Below are positions 37,301 through 49,300 of a stretch of 64,000 bases of DNA, piece after piece. Source of the stretch: Phallusia mammillata (Eukaryota; Chordata; Ascidiacea; Phlebobranchia; Ascidiidae); the NCBI GenBank assembly GCA_003260075.1, contig QLIY01000085.1:22858-86857 (forward strand), in the 5' to 3' direction. Numbering within the stretch: position 1 is the stretch's first letter; each line of letters begins with the position of its first letter. Position numbers and translations under genes: made by a program. A model generated the notes under the pieces. The model worked only from the letters and a program-made list of their open reading frames with translations, was not told the DNA's origin and did not search any database.

Positions 37301-40300
37301 CTCAGTCAGGCGGATAACAAACAAACCCACACTGGCTCTTTGACATGCATGTTAAGGACACAGTTGCAATTAAATATTACAACGTTGGAATTTCTAGAAA
37401 ATAGCCATAGCTACCTTAAATAAATAGCTTACAGAGAAGTTGTGTTACAATATCGTACGGTTTAAAACATTTTTATACATTTACAATGATAATAATGTTA
37501 AAATGTTTGTAATACTGACAATGTATCTCATGTTTTACCCATTATACAATTACGAAACGTTATCTGTACTTGCAAACAATAACTACCTGTTCTTTAACAT
37601 TTATTTTTTCATTTACTTGTTTAAACTGAGGACTAGATTTTAAAGCACTAGTTACAACCAATTTTGGATTCAGAAATATAACGTACGTCCTCTCCTTCAC
37701 CAAGGTCCATTCCTTCAAGGTATTTCTCCGCCACTTCAAGCAAGGCATCGTGAGGCCACTCGGTAAAGAGATCAATCGTTGTGCAGTTAACGAAAGCTGG
37801 GTACTGCCGAATCCGGTTTCTGAAAGTCATCAGAAAAAATTATAACATACAAAAACGCATCACAAAACACAACAAACATAAAGACTAAGCGGAAAATGCG
37901 ATGTAAAAAACAAAGATCATTATTGACCCATTTGTGAACTGACGTTTAAACTGATACCAACACTTCAATTATTCTAAAAAATAAAATAAAAACTATTTTT
38001 TTAACAAAAACTACATTTTTTACATTATAACACAAAAAAATAGGAAACATGGCCACATTTCAACAACATTACGTGTTTTTTAAGTGGAAAAAGCGAAGTG
38101 CTCTTAAAAGACGCGTATGCCCAATATTAACATACCTGAATGTATCGCCAACCGGACTCATGCACAAAGCAACATGGAGGTTATTGCGAACTCTGTCAAT
38201 GAGATATCGGAACATTGCATCTGTTGTTTCGGCGATTCCGTCCTTTTTCGCATCGGCCTCCAACGCGTTGCGAACTTCCTCAAACTCGTCAGGCTACAAC
38301 GAAACATAAGTCTTAAGGGTTTGGTTCAGTGGTGGGATTCAGCCGGTTCGCACCGGTTCGCACCGGTTCGCACCGGTTCTACAGAACCGTCTCACGAAAT
38401 TTTATGAGATCAGCGAACCGGTTAGCATTACCGGGTACTGTACCGGTTCTATAGAACCGTCTGAAATTTTATGAGATCAGCGAACCGGTTAGCATTACTG
38501 GTTACTGTCTCAAAATTGACTTTTTGTAGCAGAACCGGCTGAAAAATATGACTTTTGTGATAGAACCGCGACTGTTTGTAACAGAACTGGCTGAAAAATA
38601 TGACTTTTGTGATAGAACCGGCTGACAATAAAAATTGAATCCCACCACTACATGCTGAGATAAGTTGGGACTTTATTCGAAAAAAACTGCAATAACAGTT
38701 TTAGAGTTATTGAATAGGCAAAATTGCAATTTAGCAGATGAGAAACCCCACCTGATCGAACGACCTAACAAAGAACTGTTTGTCATGTTTTACCCTTTAC
38801 AAATCATAACGTTCCTAGTGTTACACTTTAAAAGTGCTGAATTTAATGGACAAAAAAAACATTCAATTAAGCAGGTCTTTAGATAATCACGAATCGTAAT
38901 TCAGACCGCCTCAAACCCAATTTCATGCAATACGCGAGTTGGATTGGTTGTAGTATAGAAACGAGTGAAACAATCGGTACTCTGGTTAGAGTAAGGCTTA
39001 ATCTATAGTGCTTAGGTTGCTATGGTCTGTGGTTGACGAGTTTACCTTGTACAAGTTGGGGACTTCTCCGCTGCTGAGAATGTTGTTGATGTCTTCGAGG
39101 AAGATCTCTTCCACTACTTGTGTGTCCGTAAACAGAAACACAGTGGGCTTGTTTTCCACGCCAGCTTGGAAGTACAGGCGCTTCAAATCTAATAAACATC
39201 AAACAGAAGACAAGTTAGTCCAGAACGTCGCCCTCCAGATAACATTCTAGACTAGACCTTACGCAGACACCAAAACTGCACAGTTCATACGTATTTTTTT
39301 ACTAACCATTTTTAAAATCGACATTATCTGAAATACTGAAATACCGAAATACCGAAATACCGAAATACCGAAATACCGAAATACCGAAATACTGAAATAC
39401 TGAAATACTGAAATACTGAAATACTGAAATACTGAAATATCCGATTAAATTTTTTTCGTATAAAGTTCTAAATTGTTGATGATTTACGACTTTTTACTCC
39501 ACAGTGTCGTATCTGAGGCTCGAGTTATTAAGATGTACTCGATTTGTGGAATGACTCGACTTGATTAGTGACTCGGTTTATAAACACTACACATGTGACT
39601 TACCATCTCGAAATTCAGTTTTTCGGTAATGTCTCGAGACTTCGATCTGGAAAGTATTGTATTCGCAAACGTAAGCAGCCAATCGGGAGAGACTCTGGCG
39701 CCCGGATCCACCAATTCCGATCAAGAGCATGTTACCACGTGGTTGTCTGATGACGCGAACGATACGCGCCACTGCACAGAGAGGTTAATGCAGGTTAAAG
39801 TCAGAAGCATAAGTTATAGAAAATGTTTACGCATAGTAACTGACGCAGGTTGAATAACAGGTAAATGTGTTCATTGTTAGATTTATAGTGGTTTGCAATT
39901 AAATTAGTTGTGTAATCGTGAAGCTGGAACTTTGTCAGGATAGGACATTAATTTTTTTTTAAATGGGATGACATTTAGTCCGATTTTTGACATCTCATTT
40001 CGGGTCATCTATTCAAAATTGATGTATTAATGTAATTTATTTTACCGTTAAATGGTTTTTGCGAATCCCAAATATTTTTTAAATGACTAACAAAAATACC
40101 TAGCGACAAACAAGATACCAAATAAATCACGTTTTAGAAACGTTAGAATACAAGACAGCTGTACTGTATGGCTATACCATGTTCGATAGCATCCTTGAAA
40201 AGCACGAGGTCCATGCTAACCACCCCAGGAGTCATGTTATAATCTTCGAGCTGATCTTCCATGTATTTCTTGACCAACGTGAAGTCGTTCAAATCCTCGT

Positions 40301-43300
40301 ATACCTCGTTTGTGTTAAGAAAATCCCCTGTTTAGAAAAATAAATGATGTGATTAGGTTGAAAATTGAGTCTTGATGCTCGGCCAAAGTCTTTTAAATAA
40401 CTTTTAATTAGTAGAAACGCGGTCTAAGATAGACAAAAGGTGGATCATAAATAGACAAAAGGAACATTTAAAAAAATCATTTGTTTTAATTTAAAGTGTA
40501 ATACATTATTCCTAAGTTATCTATATTCAGGGAGGTACCTAGAATAACGAACACGCCTACTACAGTAAGACATTTGGCAAATGATTTACGTACAAAAACA
40601 TTTTGTAAAAACTTTCCTCGTGTTATACAGTATTTTGCCAGGAAATCAAGTACCATTTAACACAACGCAAATTCACTTAGTGTATATTCATGAAATAATT
40701 TCTTAAACTGACCGAAAACAGGAGGTTGCTTGTTCGGGCAAAGATTATGGTAAGTTTGGTCGAAAAGTGCCCCTAGTCGATCGCTGATCATTCCAATGAA
40801 GGTTTCGGAGTCTTTCACGTCAACCAGGCGATCCGAAAATACTCGGAAACACTCGTGGATCCACAGACGAGTCATACTCTGTTTTGTGTCGTGGAAGTCT
40901 TTGTGTGCACGCAAAAGACCTTGGAAAACCTGTTTGATAGAAAGAGAGCATGTTATTATTGGCAAAGAGATATACCTTGGAAATATCTCTTAAGTAAGTG
41001 TTTGTCTTAGGTTGTTTTACCTTGGAAATATCTCTTAAGTTGAACAGATAGTGGATCTTGGCTGGTGTGGGAAGGAATTTTTCCACAACCAATCTATACA
41101 CGTCAATCGTCGCCTGGGTGATGACGTCACCAATCGGTTTTACGTCTTCCTCGAAGTCTTGAAGCTTCTGGTTGATCATTGTACCAAAGATGCGCTTGAT
41201 TTGTGTTTCCTAAAATTAGATTAAAATATATTTTGGGGATTGCTATTTAAGCAGCCTTTTCAGACATCTGTGCTGCCTGTTCGTGATTGCTACTTTCTAA
41301 CTTTACATATTGTTGGATTTTACACAAACATATTGCCCAAAATACCAGACAAAAACAATATACTTCATTTCATAAGCTTCGGCAGCAGCCTAAATAACCC
41401 AATATCAGTAAGCAATTTTCAAGGCGTTTTTGTGCACTATTAGGTATTGAATCGTTTACCAACATTCTTAGTACATTTGCTAAATTGCTTTAACCCAGGA
41501 AAACATTCCAATACTTACAATATATGATTTGATAAAACTAGAAAGGTGGCTTTTCTATATTCTTCCATTTTATATGTTCTATATCAGTGGTTCCCAACCA
41601 GGGCCCATGGCCCCCCAGGGGGGCCACAGGTGTATATTGAGGCTTTTTACGAATGCGGACCCTTATTTACTCTATTCGACCTGCGTTTAAAGCCGATATT
41701 AGTATCCAATTTCCACACGAGTTTGCCATTTACATTTTAAGGGGGCCACAGGACTTACAAGGTTACATGAAGGGGGCCACGAGGCAAAAATGACACTTTT
41801 AGGGGGCCACGGTCCATGGAAGGTTGGGAACCACTGTTCTATATCCTATTTACCGAGTTACACCATTGACCTTCAGGAAAAGAGACTCATAAAAATCCGT
41901 AACAGTGTTAAAAAATATAAACATTTTTGAGGTCTTACACTTGGGAATGTCATGTTGATGAGGTTGAATCGAGATTGAAGTCGTTGAGATATCACCTGTC
42001 TGCCGCCACCTGGTGGGCCCATATCACACAGCAAGTACATATCCTGTGGCAAAAAACAAAGTTACAAGAACGTCCTATCCAAACTAAAAGTAAACTCCAG
42101 ACTCAAATGCTAAAAAAATCCCATTAACATTTGACAAACTTACTAAGGAAACTAGTGAAAGCAAACTGCGCAGCCAAATCGTTCTTGTGAAATTAAACAA
42201 CTTTTTGCACAAACAAATTGTGGCCTTACAATATTGTTTTTTAAATATTCCTACAGATTCGTTAATTTTTCGGATTAAACATTTTTTTTCTTTAAGATAA
42301 AACAAAGACCGACCAGAACTCCTTGGGAATTTCAACGTGTTTTACATTTTTTCTGGTAACAGTTTCTTTAAACAAACAAAAAGTGTAAAAAACTTTAACA
42401 AGTGTTCACAAACCTTGGTATGCTTGGTGATCTGCTTTAGTCTGTCGTACCAGAACCCGTAGTCGATCCATTGTCGGATGAGTTCAAGCGGAGGTTGACT
42501 TCCAAACGTGTCCTTGGCCGGCATATTAAAGTCATCCATGAATGTTATCATTTTCTTGCTGCCCAGAGGAACATATACCCCCTTTGTCCTCTTCTCAACA
42601 CGGCTTTCAATTATCTCTTGCACGTTGTTCGATGTCGTCTGTAAATTTTAGATTAAAAACAATAAAAATAAAACATACAACAGATTTGGCGGAAATTATG
42701 CAAAAGCGAGTATAAGGAAAACAGTTCAAAACAGATCAGCCGATAATATACGTAAAGTATTTTAAAGACCCGAGACCCCTTTTTAAGTGATTTTAAAACG
42801 ATAGGATAAAACCAATGCAAGATTGTATAATTGACTTGTTTGTATGTTAGTGTTGGAGTAAACAAAAATGTGGAATGTAAGGCAATTTTTTTACTAGATA
42901 TGAAAAATGTTGACCCTTAATGTGCAGGAGTGTGCTAAATATTGTTGTTTGTAAGTATATATTTATTTGTAAGGCCAGCCTTAATCAGTCATAAAAACAA
43001 CTGACACCCAAAAAGGACCTTCCAAGCCTTTTCCTACTAGTAAAAAATCAAAGACAAAATCTAGCCTGCGGTGGGATTCGAACCCTTAACAGCAGCCTAA
43101 CCAAAGTTGGCGCTCTTTTAACTAAGGATTTTAGAGTCTATAATACAACAGTAGAAATACCTGAGATGACATGTTAATTGTGAGGGTGCTGTATTTCGTT
43201 GCGTCGAGTTTGTCTAGAACATTTTGTGCCACAGATGTTTTCCCTGTGCCAACTGGACCGACCAGCAACACTGGGTAACCGGATTTAATGAGAGAAGACA

Positions 43301-46300
43301 CGATGAAGTCATATCTCACTGTGTCAACAGTGGGGACCATGATGCGATAGAATGGGGCACTAAAAAAGAAATATTACCTTTAGAACTTGGATTTATACGA
43401 GCATTAAGCCAATGAAAAAAAACAAAAAAATAAAGCAAAAAATACAAAGCAAATACTGTTTAATGTAAAAGCATAGAGCCAATAAATGATAAGCTGCAAA
43501 TACTGTTTAGCTACGGACTTTCACTTTCAATAATCTTGTTAATGAGGTAAAGGTGTAATTTTCTGTGAGTAATGCGTGATTTTCATATCACTAAAAACAT
43601 TCAAAGTTATAAATGCTGTTATGGCTCACTAAATACCGAACTTTTCTACCACAAACAAAATTCTACTCACTTAGGTGGATATCTCCATCCTTTCTGCAAT
43701 TTTTCTTCGAAATTCACCCACGTTCTGTTCTTCGGGTCGACGTAATACTCGTACACTGTGTCCTGCAAGTTATAACAAATTAGAAAATGTTTAATACTTT
43801 TTTATATCAGCGTAACATATTTACAAAAAACTACATACTATGTTTTGGTTCCTTTTCCTACCAATACAGTTTCTAAAATTGATGATGCAATATTACATTA
43901 ATTATTACATGACGTAATCCAAATTAAGTCAATTAAAACATAACAAATTAACCTAATCCTTTTGTACGATAAAAACACTGTAGTCTGCACAAAATTCACT
44001 AAGAAAAAAATACTTTGTTTGGGAAACTTCCTTCAACTTCGCGCAGAAAGTTGTCGAGTTTTCGTCTGCTATCCTCGTCCACCGATGCTCCTACTGACCA
44101 AATGAGAGAGAAAATAAACCACAGCTCCACCATGCGGGCATAATTTTCGGTATCGGTCGGATTTACCTAAAGATATTAAAGTTAGTGGTTAACATACATA
44201 AAAAAAATATACAAGGCAATAACTTTTTCTAAAAATCAAAATGCGGCATAAAAACTTAATCAAAAACATAACTGACAAAGAACTTATGTATAAAATATAC
44301 ATCATGCAGACATTTCAACAATCACTGTTGTCATCATCAGTGCAGGTTCGTAATCGACAACAGTGATTGTCAAACCGTCTGCACGATGTATTCTATTTAC
44401 ACAAATTCGCGGGCATCAGTTATGTTTTTGATTAAATTACTCTTCAAGTCTGTATATTTCCCAGGCACAAACGTTTTATAGCGACCATCTGAGTATTTAG
44501 TCTGATTTAAGCATTAGCATACCGCCATCGATTTTGCCTGGATTAAAAATTATGTAATAGCAAAAAACTTCGACACCTAAATAAAATTGACATTTTTAAG
44601 CAAGAAGATACAAGCCAATATTTAAGTGTAAAACATTGCAGCGTTTCAACAGTTTTCTATTGTCATCGTCAAGCGAAATAAAAGAAACAGAAGGAGCGCA
44701 ACTTTTATCATTACAAGGCGTTAAATATTCACGGAAAAAAACCGACCAAGACATAATTTTTTGATATGTGAACCAATAGCAATTTATTTTATGGTAACCA
44801 CGACAAACCTAACTTACCCCGTTCTCAGGAACAGCCAGTGTGTCAAAGAGATTGCAAAGAGATCGCACACCGTTAATTTCAGCGATTGGTACAAGTTCAT
44901 TGCAGCTGTGATGCTTAAATTCAAGAACTTTCTTCAAGTATTTTTCGATCAACTCGTTCAGGATAATCACCAAGTCCTGTAAACGTATTTACTGGTCTGA
45001 TGGTAAACAAATATCCAGTTTATAGGCTATTCAACTTAAAACTAGAATCTCCCAGCTCGTTGCTTGGTGCATGAGGACTTTATTGAACCTTGTGCTTATT
45101 GTTTCAAGTTCATAAAAACAATAAGTTATTCAAATAGAATCCTATTTGAAAAAGATACCGCTGAGAAGGGGAAGCATATTTATCTAAAAATTATAAGGAT
45201 AAATGACTTAATGTTTTTTACAAACTCGGAGCTATACGCTATACTTTCACACAGAAATAATTGTAATTCTGATTCTAGCCATCACCTTCAGTTTATTAGA
45301 TGTGTTTTGATTAATCTGTTAGCCACAACTATTTTTCTGTTGTGAGCGCCTTGGTTTTGCAAGAAGATTTAATCAGACCTCGATGACATGATTTTAGAAA
45401 ATTGTTGCTTTTTCTTCAAAAAACACATTTGTACCGCGGACCGAAATCAAAACAAACCAACAGAGACTCGAAATTTTAACAAGAAACAGCAGCTGAAAGC
45501 ACGGTTTTCAACATTGTTTAAAATTAACCAACGTTCTGCATGTCGAGTGTTCAAAAATAAAAACAGAATAGGGTAAAAAACAGCAAAAAAATAAATAAAA
45601 TATCATTCGATTTAAAAACAGTTCTAATCGCTTGGTGTTTTGCGTATACAGTCAAATATGTTCAGTTTTGCAACCAACTCTTAGTTTGTTTGTATTTTGC
45701 TGGCAATAAAAGGTCAACTACGGTAATTTGCCAACAGCTTAAAAAAACTTGTATGCTTCTTCGACAAGCAGCAACGAATCATAAAGTAACTGCTACAAAC
45801 CTTTTGTTTCTTCTTTTGCAGCCACGATTTGATATAGGGTTGATAACCAAGATCACTGTAATCAAAGTAGACCATTCCACATCGACTGACGGTGGCCGGA
45901 GAAGCGACAGAAAGATCCCCGACTTCAAACAATAGAGAGACCTGCCGAAGACATTGAGGTTAACAAAACTAGGACGCAACACGCATGATGTCAAGTGCAA
46001 GTTTATTGTTTTAATGTGAGAATCAAACACGTGCTGATTTCAAACGGTAAGTGTCATAAGAAAACGAAGTCAACAAAAACGTAATTTAGTTCTAGACACT
46101 TTCATGAAAAAGGTCATTTAAAATTAAGGTTTTTTTAAAAAGACGTCTTGCAACATTTTTTTTTTAAACATTCACTTTCGTCTATTCACATTTTTCGATT
46201 GCAACTGGTACTGCACTGTTTTAGTGCAAATGATCAAATTTTACCACAGCCCAGCATTTATTATAAAGTAGCCTGTTTTAGAATCTCGGCTAATTTGACT

Positions 46301-49300
46301 TAGTTTTTTGACTTATACGTTGTTCCTGATTGCTACAGCAAGCGATCCAGATATCACGTGTATTTGGTGTGTGACCCGTGTCTGTAGTCCTTGAAATAAT
46401 TGTTTTTGTAGTTTTGATTCTATTTGAATAAGGTTGGTTAAGGGTAAATAAATTTTTAGGCAACTTCCAATAGTCACAGTATCAATGTGAAAGCATCAAG
46501 CCAATAATAATGATAAGCTTCCAATAGTCAGTTTATAATAAAAAAGTACAGAAAACATGACACGCACCTGCTCAGGCATGCTAATACGCTCTCCGTTGAT
46601 CAGGGTCAAGACTTTGTTGTCGTCCATCACAGAGTTCATGCTTTCAATCCACAAAGTGTCCACAGGTCCATCGAACACAAGCCATTTCTCATCCGGTTTT
46701 TCGTCAGCACACGTGACTCGCATCACGCTTGAGAGTACACCGTCAGTCCACTCGTTCGTGCTCAAGTCAAACTCACCGTACAGTTCGCCAAGCGAGAGAG
46801 CTTTCGGGTTGATCGGAAAATCCTGCAGTCGAGGATAAAGGTTATTTTTTATGTTTTCAAAATTTTGGGAACGTTTTAGGATTTTTCGCTTGACATATTG
46901 TTCCAATGAAAATGGAAAACTGATTTCGAAGGAAAGTGAGTAGTAGCACATTTTTATATTTATCAGTTTTGTGGTTTCTATTCTACTCCGGTTGAAATTA
47001 ATTTTCTGACATATAGTGGGCAAAAAAGAAATCGCCTTTTCAACACAAATTGGCTTGTAGTTATTTATCAGAAAAGTATGTCATGTGAATAGGATGTACT
47101 ACGTAGTTAAGATCTATTGCAAACGAATATGTACTGGAATGTATACTCAGTTAAGACTACAAAAAAGAGAGAAAAAGAAATAGATGACCAAGAAATGTAG
47201 TTCAAAACACTTCGTTCTATTTAAAGAAACACGAACAATTAACCACTTGATAGGATAAAAATTCATTTTTGTTCTAAAACGGAAATATTTTATTGAAAAT
47301 TACATTTTTAAACTTATTTTTAACCACCGCAAATTGAAGGTTAAATTCAGTCACACAATAATTTAAATTTCTTTTTAAATTTTTTAAAATTTTACAATTT
47401 ACGTTTAAAGTTGCCGCCCTGATTATGGTCTTAAAAAATATAAGCCACATTTAACTTAACTTACCCTGACAATGTTGTACCCCTGTACATTATCTTTCTT
47501 CAGTTTCGAGAGAGCAGATTGCAGAACTCGCCACGTGACCGATTTGCCTGATCCACTCTGACCCACGATCATCACCGAGTGGCGAGAATTTTTAGTCTCG
47601 TACAGCTGGATCACTTTAAGGATGACGTTTATGTCGCTCTGCAGCTGCTGTTGCGTCAGAATCTTGTTGATGGCGTCACGAAGCTGAACGATTATTTCAT
47701 GTTATCGTTTTTTTTGTAAATATTTTTTTATTTTAATTACATATCGTAAGTTCATTATGGGAATCATCCCTATTGTGTTACCATTGTTGTAACGATTTCC
47801 ACCTTTCATATTATGTATTGAGTTTGGAAACGTTTGTTTTAAGGCTGATTCAAAAAGATTTTTATCAGAATAAGACAGTAAAGATACTTGTATGAGCGTA
47901 CCATCAGTTTTTTTTCTGTTCTTTGCACTGAAACTAACTGATCTCACTCTTAAAACGAACGTTTCCAAGCTTGATTTAAAATTACAAGGTTTGCATTTAC
48001 CCAACCCTCAGTTTGCTGGTTAGTTTGTTTTCACAGTCTGAAGCTTCCCCGGGTAAACTATACTTAGGCAAAGCGTACAGTGTACCTCATTGTTAGCAAA
48101 CAAATGCCAACCGATTTAGGTCCGAATAGCTGCTTTCTATTGGTTAAAACGTTTGAAAGAAAAACACATATTGTTAAGGTATAAGAAAGAGTAACAACTA
48201 TGTGTTTTGTGTGTGGAATGGGATTACATTAAAAATGTCAAATATTAAACCTCTTGGAACAAAATCTCATACTTTTCCATAGTCAATCACAGGGGTGTCG
48301 ACTCCTGGGAACAGATCACTGACGATTCCGTTGAACAAAGGCGCATCAACTGATGTGAGTTTTGCAACGTTCATGTCTTTCATCGCCAGCAAAAGAATCT
48401 AAGCACAGCAACGTAGTATGGTAAAAGTAAAGAAAAACATGAATAAATATAAAATATGTACAGTACTTAAATTCAAGCATTTGCCATGTAATTTATGTAA
48501 AAAATTGTGCTGCATATTCCAATTCACACTACATGCTCAATACGCATGCATACACAAGAAAAAAGTCTTTCTTTCATTGTAAAAACGTTTCTCATGTGTT
48601 AAATTTATGCTGCGTTCGTAAGTGATTTTAAATTAACAACTTGAATATATGCAGCTTATTTGGCCACCTGCTTAATTTTGAAAAAAAATATTAGGCAGCA
48701 AATACATATGTCATGTAAATTTGCTACATTTTCGTATATCAATTACGTTTAGGTATAGGAGTCCAATGAACGAACCAATCAGACAAATTGACTGTGTGAG
48801 GAAACATAAAATCGAGGCCGAAGACAGAACGTTTAAAATATACATCGAGTTTTTCAAAATCTTAAAAAAATCCACACCACGTAAGCTGCGTTACAGTGGA
48901 TCATTAAAAGGATTCAAAATAATTAAATGTTTCATTTACCTCCTCATCAGACATATCAGGGTTAGCTCTCTTTTTCCGACCAGCATATCTCAGCACTGAC
49001 ACCAGCGCACGAAGTCCGAAGTCGTAATGATCTTGTTTGGAAAGTTGCTGCACCGCTAGCGAGTACAGCGTGTACACTTTCTTCGCTAAAGCCTGAACAC
49101 AACAGAAACATTGCCAGAAAACTGGACAAATCGAAAAACAGGTCGAAAACTTAAAAATCGGACGAGAGCACAATCCCAATATTTTCAGGTAGTTTACTAA
49201 TTGATGCAAAACGCCATCCAAAAAAATTCTCGGAATATTTTTGTTTTTAACTAAATGAGTTTGAACATTGGAAAAATCAAACGATGCATCAGACGCACAG

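Larger units (their letters stand above)
37069..40929 (-). other. DNAH2: DNAH2 AAA4 exons
   Basis: Exons 40929-40713, 40327-40178, 39771-39604, 39188-39046, 38293-38136, 37819-37687 and 37208-37069. The P-loop [13 protein letters not shown] has Arg in place of the usual Lys, as in many axonemal dyneins. VNCTTIDLF and the block before the stalk follow. Confidence 0.9.
41021..44976 (-). other. DNAH2: DNAH2 AAA3 exons
   Basis: Exons 44976-44818, 44166-44014, 43762-43671, 43359-43161, 42638-42414, 42043-41939 and 41209-41021. Walker [10 protein letters not shown] is in 43359-43161, Walker B FMDDFNMP in 42638-42414 and MGPPGGGRQ in 42043-41939. AAA3 is the regulatory nucleotide site of dyneins. 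Confidence 0.9.

Noticed and set aside
39330..39440. CRISPR-like array
   Set aside because: The unit is an 8-bp microsatellite without unique spacers, in an animal intron.
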